Shown in pieces: positions 37,181 through 46,717 of a stretch of DNA of 64,000 bases. A model generated the notes under the pieces. It had not been told where the DNA came from. It ran no database searches and saw only the letters and a list, made by a program, of their open reading frames with translations. The DNA comes from Streptococcus sp. 29892. GTDB taxonomy: Bacteria > Bacillota > Bacilli > Lactobacillales > Streptococcaceae. The stretch's first letter is position 1, and the number at the start of each line of letters is the position of its first letter. The stretch is from the NCBI RefSeq assembly GCF_032594935.1, contig NZ_CP118734.1, positions 1,516,001-1,580,000 on the forward strand, read 5' to 3'. Both the position numbers and the translations under genes were made by a program.

Positions 37181-38532
37181 TAGTTACATAACTCCTCGTA
37201 GGTCTGCAAGAAAACATCTCCACGCACTTCAAAGTTTGGATACATATCCCAACTTGCATTGGCAGGACTTAAGAGCACAACATCCCCTTCTTCTGCTGCT
37301 TCGAAGGCCTTCCGAGTTGCGTCCGCAATATCCTTTGCAGCAAGAGTTGGTACTCCAGCCTTGTCTGCTGCTCGCTGAACCCGCGGAGCTGATTGACCCA
37401 GAATAACCATTTTCTTCAAACCAAGCAAATCTGGAACCAAGTCATCAAATTCATTGCCTCTATCCAAACCACCAGCAATCAAGATTACCTTGCTATTATC
37501 AAAACCTGACAAGGCTTTTTGAGTTGCTAGGATATTGGTCGATTTACTATCGTTATAGAAGGTCACTCCCTTGATTTTACCAACCAACTGCAAGCGGTGT
37601 TTCACTCCACCAAAGGCAGACAAGCTTTCTTGAATAGATTGGTTATCAACTCCCCACAACTTAGCAACAGCAATCGTTGCCAAGGCATTCTCAATATTAT
37701 GAGTTCCTGGAACACCAATTTGGTCTGCATCCATGATGAACTCACCCTTGAAATAGAGTTTGCCATCTTGTAAATAGGCACCATCCACCACTTCTTTGGT
37801 TGAAAACGGAAGAACTTTAGCCTTGGTTTTTTGAGCCAAATCCTTGGCTTCTTCTTGATTGAAGTTCAGAACAATCGTATCTTCTTCAGTCATCTGGCGT
37901 TGAAGCATCCATTTGGCTGCTACATACTCTTCATAGGTTCCATGATAGTCAATATGGTTGGCACTCAAATTAGTAATAACTGCCACATTTGGACGAAAAA
38001 CCTCCGTTCCCATCAATTGGAAAGAGGACAACTCCATTACTAGAGTATCATCATTGGCCGCTGTTTGCGCGACAGAAGAGGCTGGATAGCCAATATTCCC
38101 ACATAATTTTGCAGACTTATTTCCTGCATTTAGAGCTTCCGCAATCATGGTTGTGGTTGTTGTCTTACCATTTGACCCTGTAATTCCGATAATCGGAGCA
38201 TCTGAAATCAGGTAGGCCAATTCAACTTCCGTCCAGACCGGTATACCTTTTTCAAGGGCTTTTTCAACCATCGGATTATCATAGCGGATACCTGGGTTCT
38301 TAACCATAAGAGCAAAATCCTCATCCAACAACTCCAGCGGATGGCTACCACAAACCACACGAATTCCTTCCTCAAGAAGTCCTTGAGCTGTCGGATTTTC
38401 TTCAAATGGCTTACCGTCATTTACTGTTACAATAGCCCCTAAGGTATCCAATAGGCGAGCTGCCGATTCGCCCGACTTAGCCAAACCGAGCACCAAAACT
38501 TTTTTATTTTTTACAATTTCAGTCACTTTCAT
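37180..38532 (-). CDS. murD: UDP-N-acetylmuramoyl-L-alanine:D-glutamate ligase MurD
   Basis: Adds D-glutamate to the peptidoglycan precursor using ATP (450 residues). N-terminal [22 protein letters not shown] loop [21 protein letters not shown] near residue 115, [33 protein letters not shown] and the C-terminal [20 protein letters not shown]. First gene of the dcw segment in this window. Confidence 0.97.
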   Translation of the reverse strand: MKVTEIVKNKKVLVLGLAKSGESAARLLDTLGAIVTVNDGKPFEENPTAQGLLEEGIRVVCGSHPLELLDEDFALMVKNPGIRYDNPMVEKALEKGIPVWTEVELAYLISDAPIIGITGSNGKTTTTTMIAEALNAGNKSAKLCGNIGYPASSVAQTAANDDTLVMELSSFQLMGTEVFRPNVAVITNLSANHIDYHGTYEEYVAAKWMLQRQMTEEDTIVLNFNQEEAKDLAQKTKAKVLPFSTKEVVDGAYLQDGKLYFKGEFIMDADQIGVPGTHNIENALATIAVAKLWGVDNQSIQESLSAFGGVKHRLQLVGKIKGVTFYNDSKSTNILATQKALSGFDNSKVILIAGGLDRGNEFDDLVPDLLGLKKMVILGQSAPRVQRAADKAGVPTLAAKDIADATRKAFEAAEEGDVVLLSPANASWDMYPNFEVRGDVFLQTYEELCN

Positions 38533-38549
38533 ATTCTAGTTACCTTCAT

Positions 38550-38579
38550 TTTCTATCATAGTCAATCAACTCTTGTCAA
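38550..38579 (-). promoter_or_regulatory. Possible promoter of murD and the dcw operon
   Basis: Minus-strand TTGACA (38574-38579) and TGATAGAAA, with a TAGAAA -10 at 38550-38555 and 18-base spacing. The -35 is perfect and the -10 is only four of six. Confidence 0.45.
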
Positions 38580-38698
38580 ATGACCGATTATCCTTTTCAA
38601 GAATAAGTATTTTCTAACACTTTATTTTACCCTTTACAAGAAGCTTTTTCAAGCCAAAGGGAGTGAATAGCATGCAGAACAGAAAAAAACCAACTTAT

Positions 38699-38727
38699 TT
38701 GTCAATTGTATGTAAACATGGTAGACT
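38699..38727 (+). promoter_or_regulatory. Promoter of the TM-helix channel gene
   Basis: TTGTCA (38699-38704), 17-base spacer, TAGACT (38722-38727). AAGGAG and the ATG at 38762 follow. Confidence 0.65.
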
Positions 38728-38761
38728 AATAGCGAAAAATATTATATTTAAGGAGTATTAT

Positions 38762-39964
38762 ATGACAAATATAATCGATAGTTTATTCTATCCTTTGCTT
38801 TCTGCTTTACCAGGCGTCATCCGTATGCTTGTCCTGGTTATCATTGCCTTTGTGTTGGCTGGCTTATTACGCAAGCTAACTCTAGCTGGTTTGAACAAAA
38901 TCCAGTTCTCACAAAAATTACAAGAATGGGGTGTTATCAAGCCTGAAGATAACGGCCAAGCCCTTATCAAAACACTTGGTCAACTTGTTTACTTCCTTGT
39001 GATTCTCTTCTTCCTTCCATCTATCTTGTCTGGTTTGAATATCAGCAGCACGGTAGATCCAATCTCTAGCATGTTTGAGAAATTCTTTGCCTTTATTCCA
39101 AACATGATTGCAGCTGGTTTGATTATCTTTGTTGGAACTTTCTTCTGCAAATTTATCAAAGGTCTGTTGACTGGTGTCCTAGAACGTTTAGACATTGATG
39201 CATGGTACACTAAAGTTACTGGTCAGGAAAAATTACCATTTGACAGCAAACAAATCATTTCTGTCCTATCAACTGTTGTCTATGTATTGATCTTCATTCC
39301 GATCTTAACCTTGGCTTTGGAAACACTTGGTATCACAAGTATTTCTCAACCAATCGTTACCATTCTTAATCAAGTAATCGGTATCTTACCAAATGTTTTG
39401 GTTGCCCTTATCTTGATTGCAGTTGGTAGCTTTGTAGCTAAATTGATTGGCAACCTTCTTGAAAATCTTCTGGAAACTGCCGGTATCAACAACTACTCTA
39501 AATACCTATTCGCTAAAGAAGAAGCTAACTTTGAATTGTCAGCTATCATTACTCAAGTCGTTCGTGCTATCATCATCGTTTTCTTCTTTATCCAAGCTAT
39601 CCAAGTATTGAACCTTGAAGTATTTAATTCTGTTGGTTCTGCCCTACTTGCTTACCTGCCATCACTTATCAGCGCTGTTGCTATTGTTATCTTGGCAATC
39701 ATCGCAAGCAATCTAGTAGCTAACTTCCTACAAAAAGTTACGGATAGTCCTCTTGTTATCACAATTGTACGCTACTTGATTATCGTATTTGCAGTCTTCA
39801 TGGCCCTCGATCAATTGAAGTTTGCACAACATATCGTTCAATCAACCTTCACAATTATTCTTGGTGCACTAGCAGTAGCCTTCGCCCTTGCCTTCGGTTT
39901 AGGTGGTCGTGACTTTGCTGCAAGACAACTTGAAAAATTAGAAAAGAAAATTGACAAAGAATAA
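38762..39964 (+). CDS. Mechanosensitive-channel-related membrane protein (conserved TM helix repeats)
   Basis: A 400-residue protein with several hydrophobic segments: about 14-37, 75-98, 115-135, 170-195, 215-240, 290-320 and 340-360. It contains repeated MscS-like TM-helix units of the pattern LPNxxxAxxIxxVGxxxxKxI (FIPNMIAAGLIIFVGTFF; ILPNVLVALILIAVGSFVAK; YLPSLISAVAIVILAIIAS) and ends LAFALAFGLGGRDFAARQLE, the motif seen before the beta domain of MscS relatives. The beta domain itself is absent, so conductance is unproven. The start at 38762 follows AAGGAG; upstream codons in frame are not used. Confidence 0.83.
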   Translation: MTNIIDSLFYPLLSALPGVIRMLVLVIIAFVLAGLLRKLTLAGLNKIQFSQKLQEWGVIKPEDNGQALIKTLGQLVYFLVILFFLPSILSGLNISSTVDPISSMFEKFFAFIPNMIAAGLIIFVGTFFCKFIKGLLTGVLERLDIDAWYTKVTGQEKLPFDSKQIISVLSTVVYVLIFIPILTLALETLGITSISQPIVTILNQVIGILPNVLVALILIAVGSFVAKLIGNLLENLLETAGINNYSKYLFAKEEANFELSAIITQVVRAIIIVFFFIQAIQVLNLEVFNSVGSALLAYLPSLISAVAIVILAIIASNLVANFLQKVTDSPLVITIVRYLIIVFAVFMALDQLKFAQHIVQSTFTIILGALAVAFALAFGLGGRDFAARQLEKLEKKIDKE

Positions 39965-39971
39965 CCATTAC

Positions 39972-40003
39972 AAGTAGCCTGAACACTCGTTTGGGCTATT
40001 TTT
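39972..40003 (+). terminator. Weak terminator after the channel gene
   Basis: TAGCC / GGCTA with a long loop, followed by ATTTTTA. Confidence 0.45.
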
Positions 40004-40021
40004 ATACCCTAAAATCCTGAG

Positions 40022-40052
40022 AAAAAAGGCCGGACCAACTGTCCAGCCTTTT
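40022..40052 (-). terminator. Terminator of the DUF3165 gene
   Basis: GGCTGGAC / GTCCGGCC (eight pairs, one G-U) with an AGTTG loop and six Ts reading leftward. Confidence 0.8.
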
Positions 40053-40066
40053 ATTCTATTATTAAC

Positions 40067-40318
40067 TTATTTTCCTTTAGGAGAACTATCTAGATAGTGA
40101 ATATCCCTCATAGCCCAGCCCCCAATGAAAATCATGATCAAACCAAGCCAGAAATTTGTAGAAAACTGCATGATTTTTAGAAATCCAAGAATGAGCGCGA
40201 TAACCAGTACGACTAGCAAAAACACTGCTAAAATCAAATTGATAGTCCCCTTGACATTTTTAGGGGCTACAAAAATATAAAAGAGTACCAATAAAATCGC
40301 TAGGATGAGGTAAAACAT
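40067..40318 (-). CDS. DUF3165 small membrane protein
   Basis: An 83-residue protein with three hydrophobic stretches (about 2-17, 26-47 and 54-70) and the loop FVAPKNVKGTINL. The family is recalled next to typA in other streptococci; function unknown. It lies 17 bases after typA on the same strand, so it is probably on the same mRNA. Confidence 0.8.
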   Translation of the reverse strand: MFYLILAILLVLFYIFVAPKNVKGTINLILAVFLLVVLVIALILGFLKIMQFSTNFWLGLIMIFIGGWAMRDIHYLDSSPKGK

Positions 40319-40335
40319 AGCTCTTCTCCTCGGAA

Positions 40336-42183
40336 TTATTCTTCAGTTGCTAATTTTTTCTTTTTAGCGGCCTTATCACGCTCTGCCTTATTCAAGATTT
40401 GCTTACGAAGGCGGATTGACTCAGGCGTTACTTCCATGTATTCATCATCGTTTAAGAATTCAAGTGATTCTTCAAGAGTCAAGATACGCGGTGTCTTGAT
40501 AACTGACGTTTGATCTTTGGTTGCTGAACGAACGTTAGTCATTTGTTTAGCAGTTGTGATGTTAACGGTCAAGTCATTTTCACGTGAGTTTTCACCGATA
40601 ATCATTCCTTCGTAAACCTCAGTACCTGGGTTGACAAAGATTGTACCACGCTCTTCGATACGCATGATTGAGTAAGTAGTTGCCTTACCTTGATCGATAG
40701 AAACAAGGGCACCACGGTGACGACCACCGATCTCACCTTGAACAACTGGTAAATACTGGTCGAAGGTATGGTTCATGATACCATAACCACGAGTCATTGA
40801 AAGGAACTCTGTTGAGTAACCAATCAAACCACGCGCAGGAACAAGGAAGACAAGACGAGTTTGGCCATTACCAGTTGAAATCATGTCCAACATGTCACCC
40901 TTACGCTCAGAAAGGGATTGGATAACAGAACCTTGGTATTCTTCTGGTGTGTCGATTTGCACGCGCTCAAATGGCTCCATCTTCACTCCATCGATTTCCT
41001 TGATGATAACTTCTGGACGTGATACTTGAAGCTCATAGCCTTCACGACGCATGGTTTCAATCAAGATAGACAAGTGCAATTCACCACGACCTGAAACAGT
41101 CCATTTGTCCGGAGAATCAGTCGCTTCTACACGGAGAGAAACGTCTGTCTGCAATTCTGCCAAAAGACGCTCTTCGATTTTACGTGATGTCACCCATTTC
41201 CCTTCACGACCTGCAAATGGTGAGTTGTTGACCAAGAAAGTCATTTGAAGAGTTGGCTCATCAATACGAAGAACTGGAAGTGGCTCAACTGCATCAGTTG
41301 GTGTTACAGTTTCACCAACGAAGATGTCTTCCATACCTGAAACGGCAATCAAGTCACCTGCTTTTGCTTCTTGGATTTCCTTACGCTCAAGACCGAAGAA
41401 ACCAAAGAGTTTTGTAACGCGGAAGTTTTTCGTTGTACCGTCTAGTTTAGAAAGGGTAACCTGGTCGCCAACTTTAACAGTACCACGGAAGACACGACCG
41501 ATACCGATACGACCTACGAAGTCGTTGTAGTCCAAAAGCGATACTTGGAACTGCAAAGGCTCATCTGAGTTATCGACTGGCGCTGGAATATGCTCGATAA
41601 TGGTATCAAAAATTGGTGCCATTGTTTCTTCTTGGTCCGCTGGATTGTCAGACAAGGAAGAAGTTCCGTTGATAGCTGATGCATAAACTACTGGGAATTC
41701 CAACTGGTCATCATCTGCACCGAGTTCGATGAAGAGTTCAAGGACTTCATCCACAACTTCTTCTGGACGAGCAGATGGCTTGTCAATCTTGTTAACAACG
41801 ACGATTGGCGTCAAGTTTTGTTCAAGGGCTTTTTTCAATACAAAACGAGTCTGCGGCATAGTTCCTTCGTAAGCATCTACGACAAGGACAACACCGTCAA
41901 CCATTTTCATGATACGCTCAACCTCACCACCGAAGTCCGCGTGCCCTGGTGTGTCCATGATGTTGATACGAGTACCGTTATAAGCAACAGCAGTGTTTTT
42001 AGCTAGGATAGTGATACCACGCTCTTTTTCGATATCGTTTGAGTCCATGGCACGCTCATCCAACTGCGTACGTTCATCAAGGGTTTGGGATTGTTTCAAT
42101 AATTCATCAACGAGGGTTGTTTTTCCGTGGTCAACGTGGGCAATAATGGCTACGTTACGGATGTCTTCTCTAAGTTTTGTCAT
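40336..42183 (-). CDS. typA: Ribosome-associated GTPase TypA/BipA
   Basis: Translation-factor-like GTPase involved in stress response and ribosome assembly (615 residues). G1 [16 protein letters not shown]2 with [14 protein letters not shown]3 [13 protein letters not shown]4 [12 protein letters not shown]. Domains II, III and V like EF-G follow, then the BipA-specific C-terminal domain ([19 protein letters not shown]). A TATACT -10-like sequence lies about 40 bases upstream. Confidence 0.97.
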   Translation of the reverse strand: MTKLREDIRNVAIIAHVDHGKTTLVDELLKQSQTLDERTQLDERAMDSNDIEKERGITILAKNTAVAYNGTRINIMDTPGHADFGGEVERIMKMVDGVVLVVDAYEGTMPQTRFVLKKALEQNLTPIVVVNKIDKPSARPEEVVDEVLELFIELGADDDQLEFPVVYASAINGTSSLSDNPADQEETMAPIFDTIIEHIPAPVDNSDEPLQFQVSLLDYNDFVGRIGIGRVFRGTVKVGDQVTLSKLDGTTKNFRVTKLFGFFGLERKEIQEAKAGDLIAVSGMEDIFVGETVTPTDAVEPLPVLRIDEPTLQMTFLVNNSPFAGREGKWVTSRKIEERLLAELQTDVSLRVEATDSPDKWTVSGRGELHLSILIETMRREGYELQVSRPEVIIKEIDGVKMEPFERVQIDTPEEYQGSVIQSLSERKGDMLDMISTGNGQTRLVFLVPARGLIGYSTEFLSMTRGYGIMNHTFDQYLPVVQGEIGGRHRGALVSIDQGKATTYSIMRIEERGTIFVNPGTEVYEGMIIGENSRENDLTVNITTAKQMTNVRSATKDQTSVIKTPRILTLEESLEFLNDDEYMEVTPESIRLRKQILNKAERDKAAKKKKLATEE

Positions 42184-42395
42184 AATATCCTCTGTATCTT
42201 TTAATTTAACTAAAAAAGTATATCATAGATTGGCGAAAAAATCACAGATAATCACATTGTAAATGTTTTCAGACAAAAGTTTGAAAGAATCTAGGAAAGA
42301 ATCTGTAGCCAGCGTTGAACCTATAATTAAATAATCTGTTCTACCACCTATATCTATCTATTTTAAACACTAAACTTTTTATATAATAACATGTA

Positions 42396-42410
42396 TAGAA
42401 AACGCTTTTA
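42396..42410 (+). promoter_or_regulatory. Possible CcpA (cre) site
   Basis: TAGAAAACGCTTTTA fits the cre consensus WTGNAANCGNWNNCW at 13 of 15 positions, including the CG core. It covers the -35 region of the secreted-protein promoter (TATACT at 42429-42434), where CcpA would repress. It is the best of several loose matches in an AT-rich region. Confidence 0.35.
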
Positions 42411-42463
42411 TTTTATGATTGAATATGATATACTTAAAGAAATATGAAAGGAGATTCTTCAAA

Positions 42464-43189
42464 ATGAAAGTGAAGACATTCGTTATATCGTTAGCTGCTC
42501 TCCTTATCGGAGCAAGTATCCAAACAAGCGTTTCTGCAGATACTCCTATCTATCGCCTATATAACCGACAGAATGGTGAACATCTTTATACCACTGATGC
42601 AAATGAAAAAGATGTTTTATATAACCAACATGGTTGGGGATACGAAGGTATTGGTTGGAATGCCCCTGACACTGGCACACCTGTATACAGACTTTATAAT
42701 GCTGGTCTTCAGAACCATCTCTATACTAGCGACACCAATGAAGTGGCGGAATTAACTGCTAAACACGGTTGGACATCTGATAACAACGGACAACCAGTAT
42801 TCTACTCTGGTGGTACTGTTCCAATTTACCGTGTTTATAACTTCAAACTCCGTGGGCTTCACCATTGGACAACAGACCTAAATGAGTACAATGTTCTCCC
42901 TAGTCATGGCTGGTCACAAGAAGGTGTTAAATTCTATGCGACGTCCCTAGGACAGCAAATTACAACTCAGTATGTTACTCCTCCTGCACCACCTACTATA
43001 GAAGCACCTCAGACCCCTGTTCAAACTGAACCTGCAACACCTACACAAACTGAACCTGCTGCACCTTACTATCCAAATTGTTCTGCAGTCCCTGAAAGTT
43101 TAAAACCTATTCTATCTGGCCAACCTGGTTATGGCCCACATTTAGATAGAGACGGGGATGGTCGTGCATGCGAACCAACTAGGCAGTGA
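42464..43189 (+). CDS. Secreted protein with three DUF5648-like repeats and a C-terminal Excalibur domain
   Basis: A 241-residue exported protein. The signal peptide ends at VSA (about residue 25). Three repeats of about 40 residues follow: PIYRLYNRQNGEHLYTTD, PVYRLYNAGLQNHLYTSD and PIYRVYNFKLRGLHHWTTD, each ending in an HGW motif. Such repeats occur in Gram-positive surface and wall-hydrolase proteins. A Thr/Pro/Glu linker (QTEPATPTQTEP) leads to an Excalibur domain with GPHLDRDGDGRACEP, a calcium-type DxDxDG loop. No LPxTG anchor is present. AAAGGAG sets the start at 42464. Confidence 0.85.
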   Translation: MKVKTFVISLAALLIGASIQTSVSADTPIYRLYNRQNGEHLYTTDANEKDVLYNQHGWGYEGIGWNAPDTGTPVYRLYNAGLQNHLYTSDTNEVAELTAKHGWTSDNNGQPVFYSGGTVPIYRVYNFKLRGLHHWTTDLNEYNVLPSHGWSQEGVKFYATSLGQQITTQYVTPPAPPTIEAPQTPVQTEPATPTQTEPAAPYYPNCSAVPESLKPILSGQPGYGPHLDRDGDGRACEPTRQ

Positions 43190-43197
43190 TAGAAACT

Positions 43198-43623
43198 ATG
43201 ATTAAAAAATTTGTCAGCTGTATTTGTTTATTGCTCTGTTTGGTGATCTTCTATGCCTGCCAACCTTCTCAAGAAGCTAAATCAGAGGTTATCACCTCCA
43301 CTCAGTCTATTTCGCTTGAAGAAGTGGAAGAAAAGATACGCAGCCGAGAAGACTTCTATCTCTATGTAGGACGACCAACCTGTCCTTATTGTCAAAAATT
43401 CTTTCCAAATTTGGAAAAAGCCATTCAAGATACACAAGTTCCCGTTTACTATCTCAATACAGATGAAGAATCTAGTGACCCTGTAAAAAGTTTTGTATCG
43501 TCTCAAAATATACAAACAGTTCCTCACTTAACCTTCTATCAAAATGGTGAAAAACAAACTTATCTTGAAAAAGGAAGTCAGACTCCACTTGAAGAAATTG
43601 AGCAGTTCTTGAAACAATATTAA
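43198..43623 (+). CDS. Thioredoxin-fold lipoprotein
   Basis: A 141-residue lipoprotein candidate: a basic start, a hydrophobic stretch and FYAC with Cys 21 as the lipidation site (a loose lipobox). The mature part has a thioredoxin fold with the redox pair CPYC at 62-65 and the cis-Pro loop NIQTVPHLTFY. It resembles bacteriocin-transport accessory proteins (PedC/BrcD) but no bacteriocin gene is nearby. It begins nine bases after the Excalibur gene and may act on exported Cys-containing partners; that protein has two Cys in its last domain. Confidence 0.82.
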   Translation: MIKKFVSCICLLLCLVIFYACQPSQEAKSEVITSTQSISLEEVEEKIRSREDFYLYVGRPTCPYCQKFFPNLEKAIQDTQVPVYYLNTDEESSDPVKSFVSSQNIQTVPHLTFYQNGEKQTYLEKGSQTPLEEIEQFLKQY

Positions 43624-43627
43624 ATAG

Positions 43628-43665
43628 AAAATGATAGGCTTCCTTTTTGAAACCTATCATTTTTT
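43628..43665. terminator. Bidirectional terminator, lipoprotein / asnA
   Basis: AAAATGATAGG / CCTATCATTTTT, an 11-pair stem with a 14-base loop and T-runs on both sides. Confidence 0.85.
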
Positions 43666-43676
43666 ATATACTCATC

Positions 43677-44669
43677 TTACAAGATATTTTCAAAGTTATC
43701 ACGCACTTCCTGTGGCCATACGCTAGATTGAACTTCACCGATATGTTTCTTACGAAGCAAGAACATGGCCAAACGAGATTGACCAATCCCACCACCAATA
43801 GACAGTGGAAGCAAGCCGCTCAAGAGCGCCTTATGCCAGTCAAACTCTAGGCGGGCCTGATCACCAGTAATGGCTACCTGACGACGAAGGGCTGCCTCAT
43901 CAACTCGAATACCCATTGATGACAATTCAAAAGCTGAACCCAGAACTTCGTTCCAGACTAAGATATCCCCATTGAGCCCCTTGTAATCCCCTTCTGATGG
44001 ACTAGTCCAGTCATCGTAGTCCGAAGCACGACCATCATGTGGCTTACCATCTGCCAGTTCTCCACCAATGCCAATCAGGAAAACCGCTCCGTATTCTTTG
44101 GCAACCACGTTTTCACGCTCTTTTGGCGTCAAGTCTGGGAAATTTTTCACCAAGTCTTCCGTGTGGATAAAGGTGATTTTCTTCGGCAAAACAGACTCAA
44201 TGTCATAACGAGCTTCAACGGCCAATTCTGTCAGGCGGATGGCCTTATAAATCTGCTCAACCGTTTCCTTCAAATAAGCTAGGTTACGACGACCTGCTGG
44301 AATAACTTTCTCCCAGTCCCACTGATCCACATAGACTGAGTGGATTTCATCTAAGGAGTCCTCATCAGGACGCAGGGCCTTCATATGAACAAAGAGCCCT
44401 TCTCCCTCATTAAAACCGAATCGAGCCAGGGTATGACGCTTCCACTTAGCAAGAGAGTGTACGACTTCGTAAGTTGCATCTGGAATCAATTTGACATTAA
44501 CTGACACGGCATTCTCCACTCCTGACAAATTATCTTGAATACCATCCCCGACACGACTTAAAATCGGTCCTTGTACTTCTACGATTTCTAACTTGTCTTT
44601 CAAATACTGTGTGAATGTATTTTTGACGAAAGAAATCTCCTCTTGCTGATGAATGAAGCTTTTCTTCAT
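43677..44669 (-). CDS. asnA: Aspartate--ammonia ligase (asparagine synthetase A)
   Basis: Makes asparagine from aspartate, ammonia and ATP (330 residues). The fold is like class II tRNA synthetases. Seen: [19 protein letters not shown], the substrate region [23 protein letters not shown], and [18 protein letters not shown] near the end. AGGAGGT precedes the ATG. It has its own promoter, downstream of the YjbR-EVE gene. Confidence 0.97.
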   Translation of the reverse strand: MKKSFIHQQEEISFVKNTFTQYLKDKLEIVEVQGPILSRVGDGIQDNLSGVENAVSVNVKLIPDATYEVVHSLAKWKRHTLARFGFNEGEGLFVHMKALRPDEDSLDEIHSVYVDQWDWEKVIPAGRRNLAYLKETVEQIYKAIRLTELAVEARYDIESVLPKKITFIHTEDLVKNFPDLTPKERENVVAKEYGAVFLIGIGGELADGKPHDGRASDYDDWTSPSEGDYKGLNGDILVWNEVLGSAFELSSMGIRVDEAALRRQVAITGDQARLEFDWHKALLSGLLPLSIGGGIGQSRLAMFLLRKKHIGEVQSSVWPQEVRDNFENIL

Positions 44670-44699
44670 ACCTTACCTCCTCGTAAAATTGATACACCT

Positions 44700-44727
44700 A
44701 TTATACTCTTTTTTTTCGACTTGTAAA
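44700..44727 (-). promoter_or_regulatory. Promoter of asnA
   Basis: Minus-strand TTTACA (44722-44727), 16-base spacer, TATAAT (44700-44705). Confidence 0.68.
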
Positions 44728-44764
44728 GTCTTTTTATTAAATATTCTGATAATTTAATGAACCA

Positions 44765-45826
44765 TTAGAAATCCTGATAAGAAAATTGTTTCTGCAATTC
44801 TCTTATCAACTCTGCTGTCAACCGTCTAGGTCCACGGACGGCTTTCACTCCTAGGTCCATCATGCGCTCTCTTGGTAAAAACTCATCTGGCAACTGTGCA
44901 ATCAACTCGACCTGCATGACTGACTTGTCCCTTGGGATATCCGACTGACCATGATTGGTAACATTGGCTTGCAAAACCCGACAGACATAGCGAATGACCT
45001 GTACAGGCGCCGTCACATAGATGGCTACGATGTCCCCCGCTTGAATGGTTGATTTTTGTGGCCAATAGACTACCTTATTTTCCGTAAACTCGCTATCAAT
45101 ATCATAGACCTTTGGATTGGCTGGAATAACCCAGTAATCAGGCCCTTGCGCCGCCTTGTAGGATTTCGGTCCCACCAAATAACGACTTTTCTCAAGGAGG
45201 GCAAACACCGTCTGGTCCTCCACCGTATCATCCAGTAAGACTGACACCCAGGTCTTCTTTGACATATGGTAGGCAGGGAAGATGCCCGACTGACTCAGCA
45301 GCTCTGCTATTTCCCGACCGTCAACCTTGAGATTGACAATCTCCACCTCTTCTTGAGAACCGCTCCCATCCAGCTTGTCCCTCGGAATCTGACTGACCAG
45401 GGCATACCACTTGTTATTGTTGGGATGGCGAAAGGCCCCATAGGTCGGCAACTTGGCAAAGGGATAGTCAGGAAGGTCGCCCCACTGCTCCTTGATGAGC
45501 TGGGCTAGGCGGTTGCTTTGGTCTTTGGTAAATGGCAGAGCGATACAGCAGGCTTCCTCTACCCGAGCCAAAATGGTCTGGTAAGCCTCACGCACCTGCC
45601 CCACAAAAGCCCCCGCTGGCGCAGTCACCAGATGGGCGGTATAGACCTCCTCCATCTCACAATCCCAAACATAGGACGACAGCTGACCAGCCTCATCGAC
45701 CTCCACCACCGCCTCTAACTGCCCCTCCATGAAGACCTCACGGTAGATGTAACGATTGTTGGAGAGGATAAAACCGAAAGGGATGAGGGAGGGGAGGTGG
45801 ATTTGGTAAGAATTAGATTTGTTCAT
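44765..45826 (-). CDS. MmcQ/YjbR-domain protein fused to an EVE-like (PUA superfamily) domain
   Basis: A 353-residue two-domain protein. Residues about 30-100 hold an N-terminal beta/helix module (EVFMEGQLEAVVEVDEAG). Residues about 110-220 form the MmcQ/YjbR 'CyaY-like' domain (YPFAKLPTYGAFRHPNNNKW, then PAYHMSKKTWVSVLLDD), annotated as DNA-binding in this family. Residues 230-353 begin YWVIPANPKVYDID, then IQAGDIVAIYVTAPVQVI, the pattern of EVE domains that read modified bases. The second ATG (45826) lies six bases after AAGGA. It follows the DUF3883 gene by about 50 bases on the same strand. Confidence 0.78.
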   Translation of the reverse strand: MNKSNSYQIHLPSLIPFGFILSNNRYIYREVFMEGQLEAVVEVDEAGQLSSYVWDCEMEEVYTAHLVTAPAGAFVGQVREAYQTILARVEEACCIALPFTKDQSNRLAQLIKEQWGDLPDYPFAKLPTYGAFRHPNNNKWYALVSQIPRDKLDGSGSQEEVEIVNLKVDGREIAELLSQSGIFPAYHMSKKTWVSVLLDDTVEDQTVFALLEKSRYLVGPKSYKAAQGPDYWVIPANPKVYDIDSEFTENKVVYWPQKSTIQAGDIVAIYVTAPVQVIRYVCRVLQANVTNHGQSDIPRDKSVMQVELIAQLPDEFLPRERMMDLGVKAVRGPRRLTAELIRELQKQFSYQDF

Positions 45827-45876
45827 CATTCATCCTTGCTTCCTAGAAAATAGAGGAATAATCTGTGAGTTTCTCT

Positions 45877-46635
45877 TTAATAAATATCCTCAAGAACATG
45901 ATACTCCTTTACTGCTTTTGACTGGACTATTTTTTCTCTAAAGCCCAACTCTTTCAATGGATTTTCAATCGTCACAATTCTAGGGATACTCTCCAAATTT
46001 AACACTAAAGATAAGACAAATTGATTTGGAAATTCTTTCGCTTTCAAAAATTCTTTCTCAGTCATTCTGAAACGACCTCTGTTTTCTCGAATTCCTTTTA
46101 CTTCGGATAAAAATACCCTTTCTGTTGTTGTGATTTGAAAATCATATCCATCACCATACAAACGAGCATCTTCAATACTCCCTGCTTTAAACAGAGGTAC
46201 TGACTGGAAATGTTGCAAAAAGTATTGCTCTGCTTCTAGACCGGTTTCCTGCAATTTCCGAAATCGTGTTTGAATAATTGGTTTTTGAGCCACAAAAATG
46301 TCCTTTAAGAACCCCTCTTCTTTTAAGCTCATTTTCAAAATATCTGCAAATTCCGTTACATCTGCAGTTCCAAACAAACTATCTATAAATAATTTTCGAT
46401 GCTCATAAACATCTTTTTTCTGCCACCAACCCCGCCGACCATTCTCAAAATAAGGATCAAATAAATCCATACGTTGCTTGACAACACCTGTCGTTTCAGT
46501 TAAACCAAGCTGAACAAAATACTGATAAAAATCCGTCTTTGTATTGAAACCAAATTGCTTGATTAACTGGGTATCAAATTTAGCCAGACCATAGCCAATT
46601 AAATTTAATAGATGGTAATATTTGTGCTTACTCAT
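45877..46635 (-). CDS. DUF3883 (NOV C-terminal-like) nuclease-fold protein
   Basis: A 252-residue cytoplasmic protein. The C-terminal half has a PD-(D/E)xK-like pattern: an acidic helix GLEAEQYFLQHF (131-143), then RLYGDGYDFQI with Asp 165, then the ExK strand FLSEVKGIRENRG (Glu 178, Lys 180). This matches DUF3883, found in restriction and defence proteins. The N-terminal 120 residues are not recognised. A TG-extended -10 (46666-46671, minus strand) is immediately downstream of the valS terminator, and the Shine-Dalgarno is weak. It heads a two-gene unit with the YjbR-EVE protein. Confidence 0.72.
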   Translation of the reverse strand: MSKHKYYHLLNLIGYGLAKFDTQLIKQFGFNTKTDFYQYFVQLGLTETTGVVKQRMDLFDPYFENGRRGWWQKKDVYEHRKLFIDSLFGTADVTEFADILKMSLKEEGFLKDIFVAQKPIIQTRFRKLQETGLEAEQYFLQHFQSVPLFKAGSIEDARLYGDGYDFQITTTERVFLSEVKGIRENRGRFRMTEKEFLKAKEFPNQFVLSLVLNLESIPRIVTIENPLKELGFREKIVQSKAVKEYHVLEDIY

Positions 46636-46675
46636 AACTTATACCTGTTCCAATTTATTATCCCCATTATACCAC

Positions 46676-46706
46676 AAAACCCAGCCTTTTTAGGCTGGGC
46701 TTTTTA
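46676..46706 (-). terminator. Terminator of valS
   Basis: CCCAGCC / GGCTGGG (seven GC-rich pairs extended by A-T pairs) with a six-base loop and flanking T-runs. Confidence 0.88.
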
Positions 46707-46717
46707 TCTTATTCTAC

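Noticed and set aside
45700..45860. Purine-rich strand bias near the YjbR-EVE gene start
   Set aside because: Explained by codon composition of the N-terminal region; no repeat or regulatory pattern.
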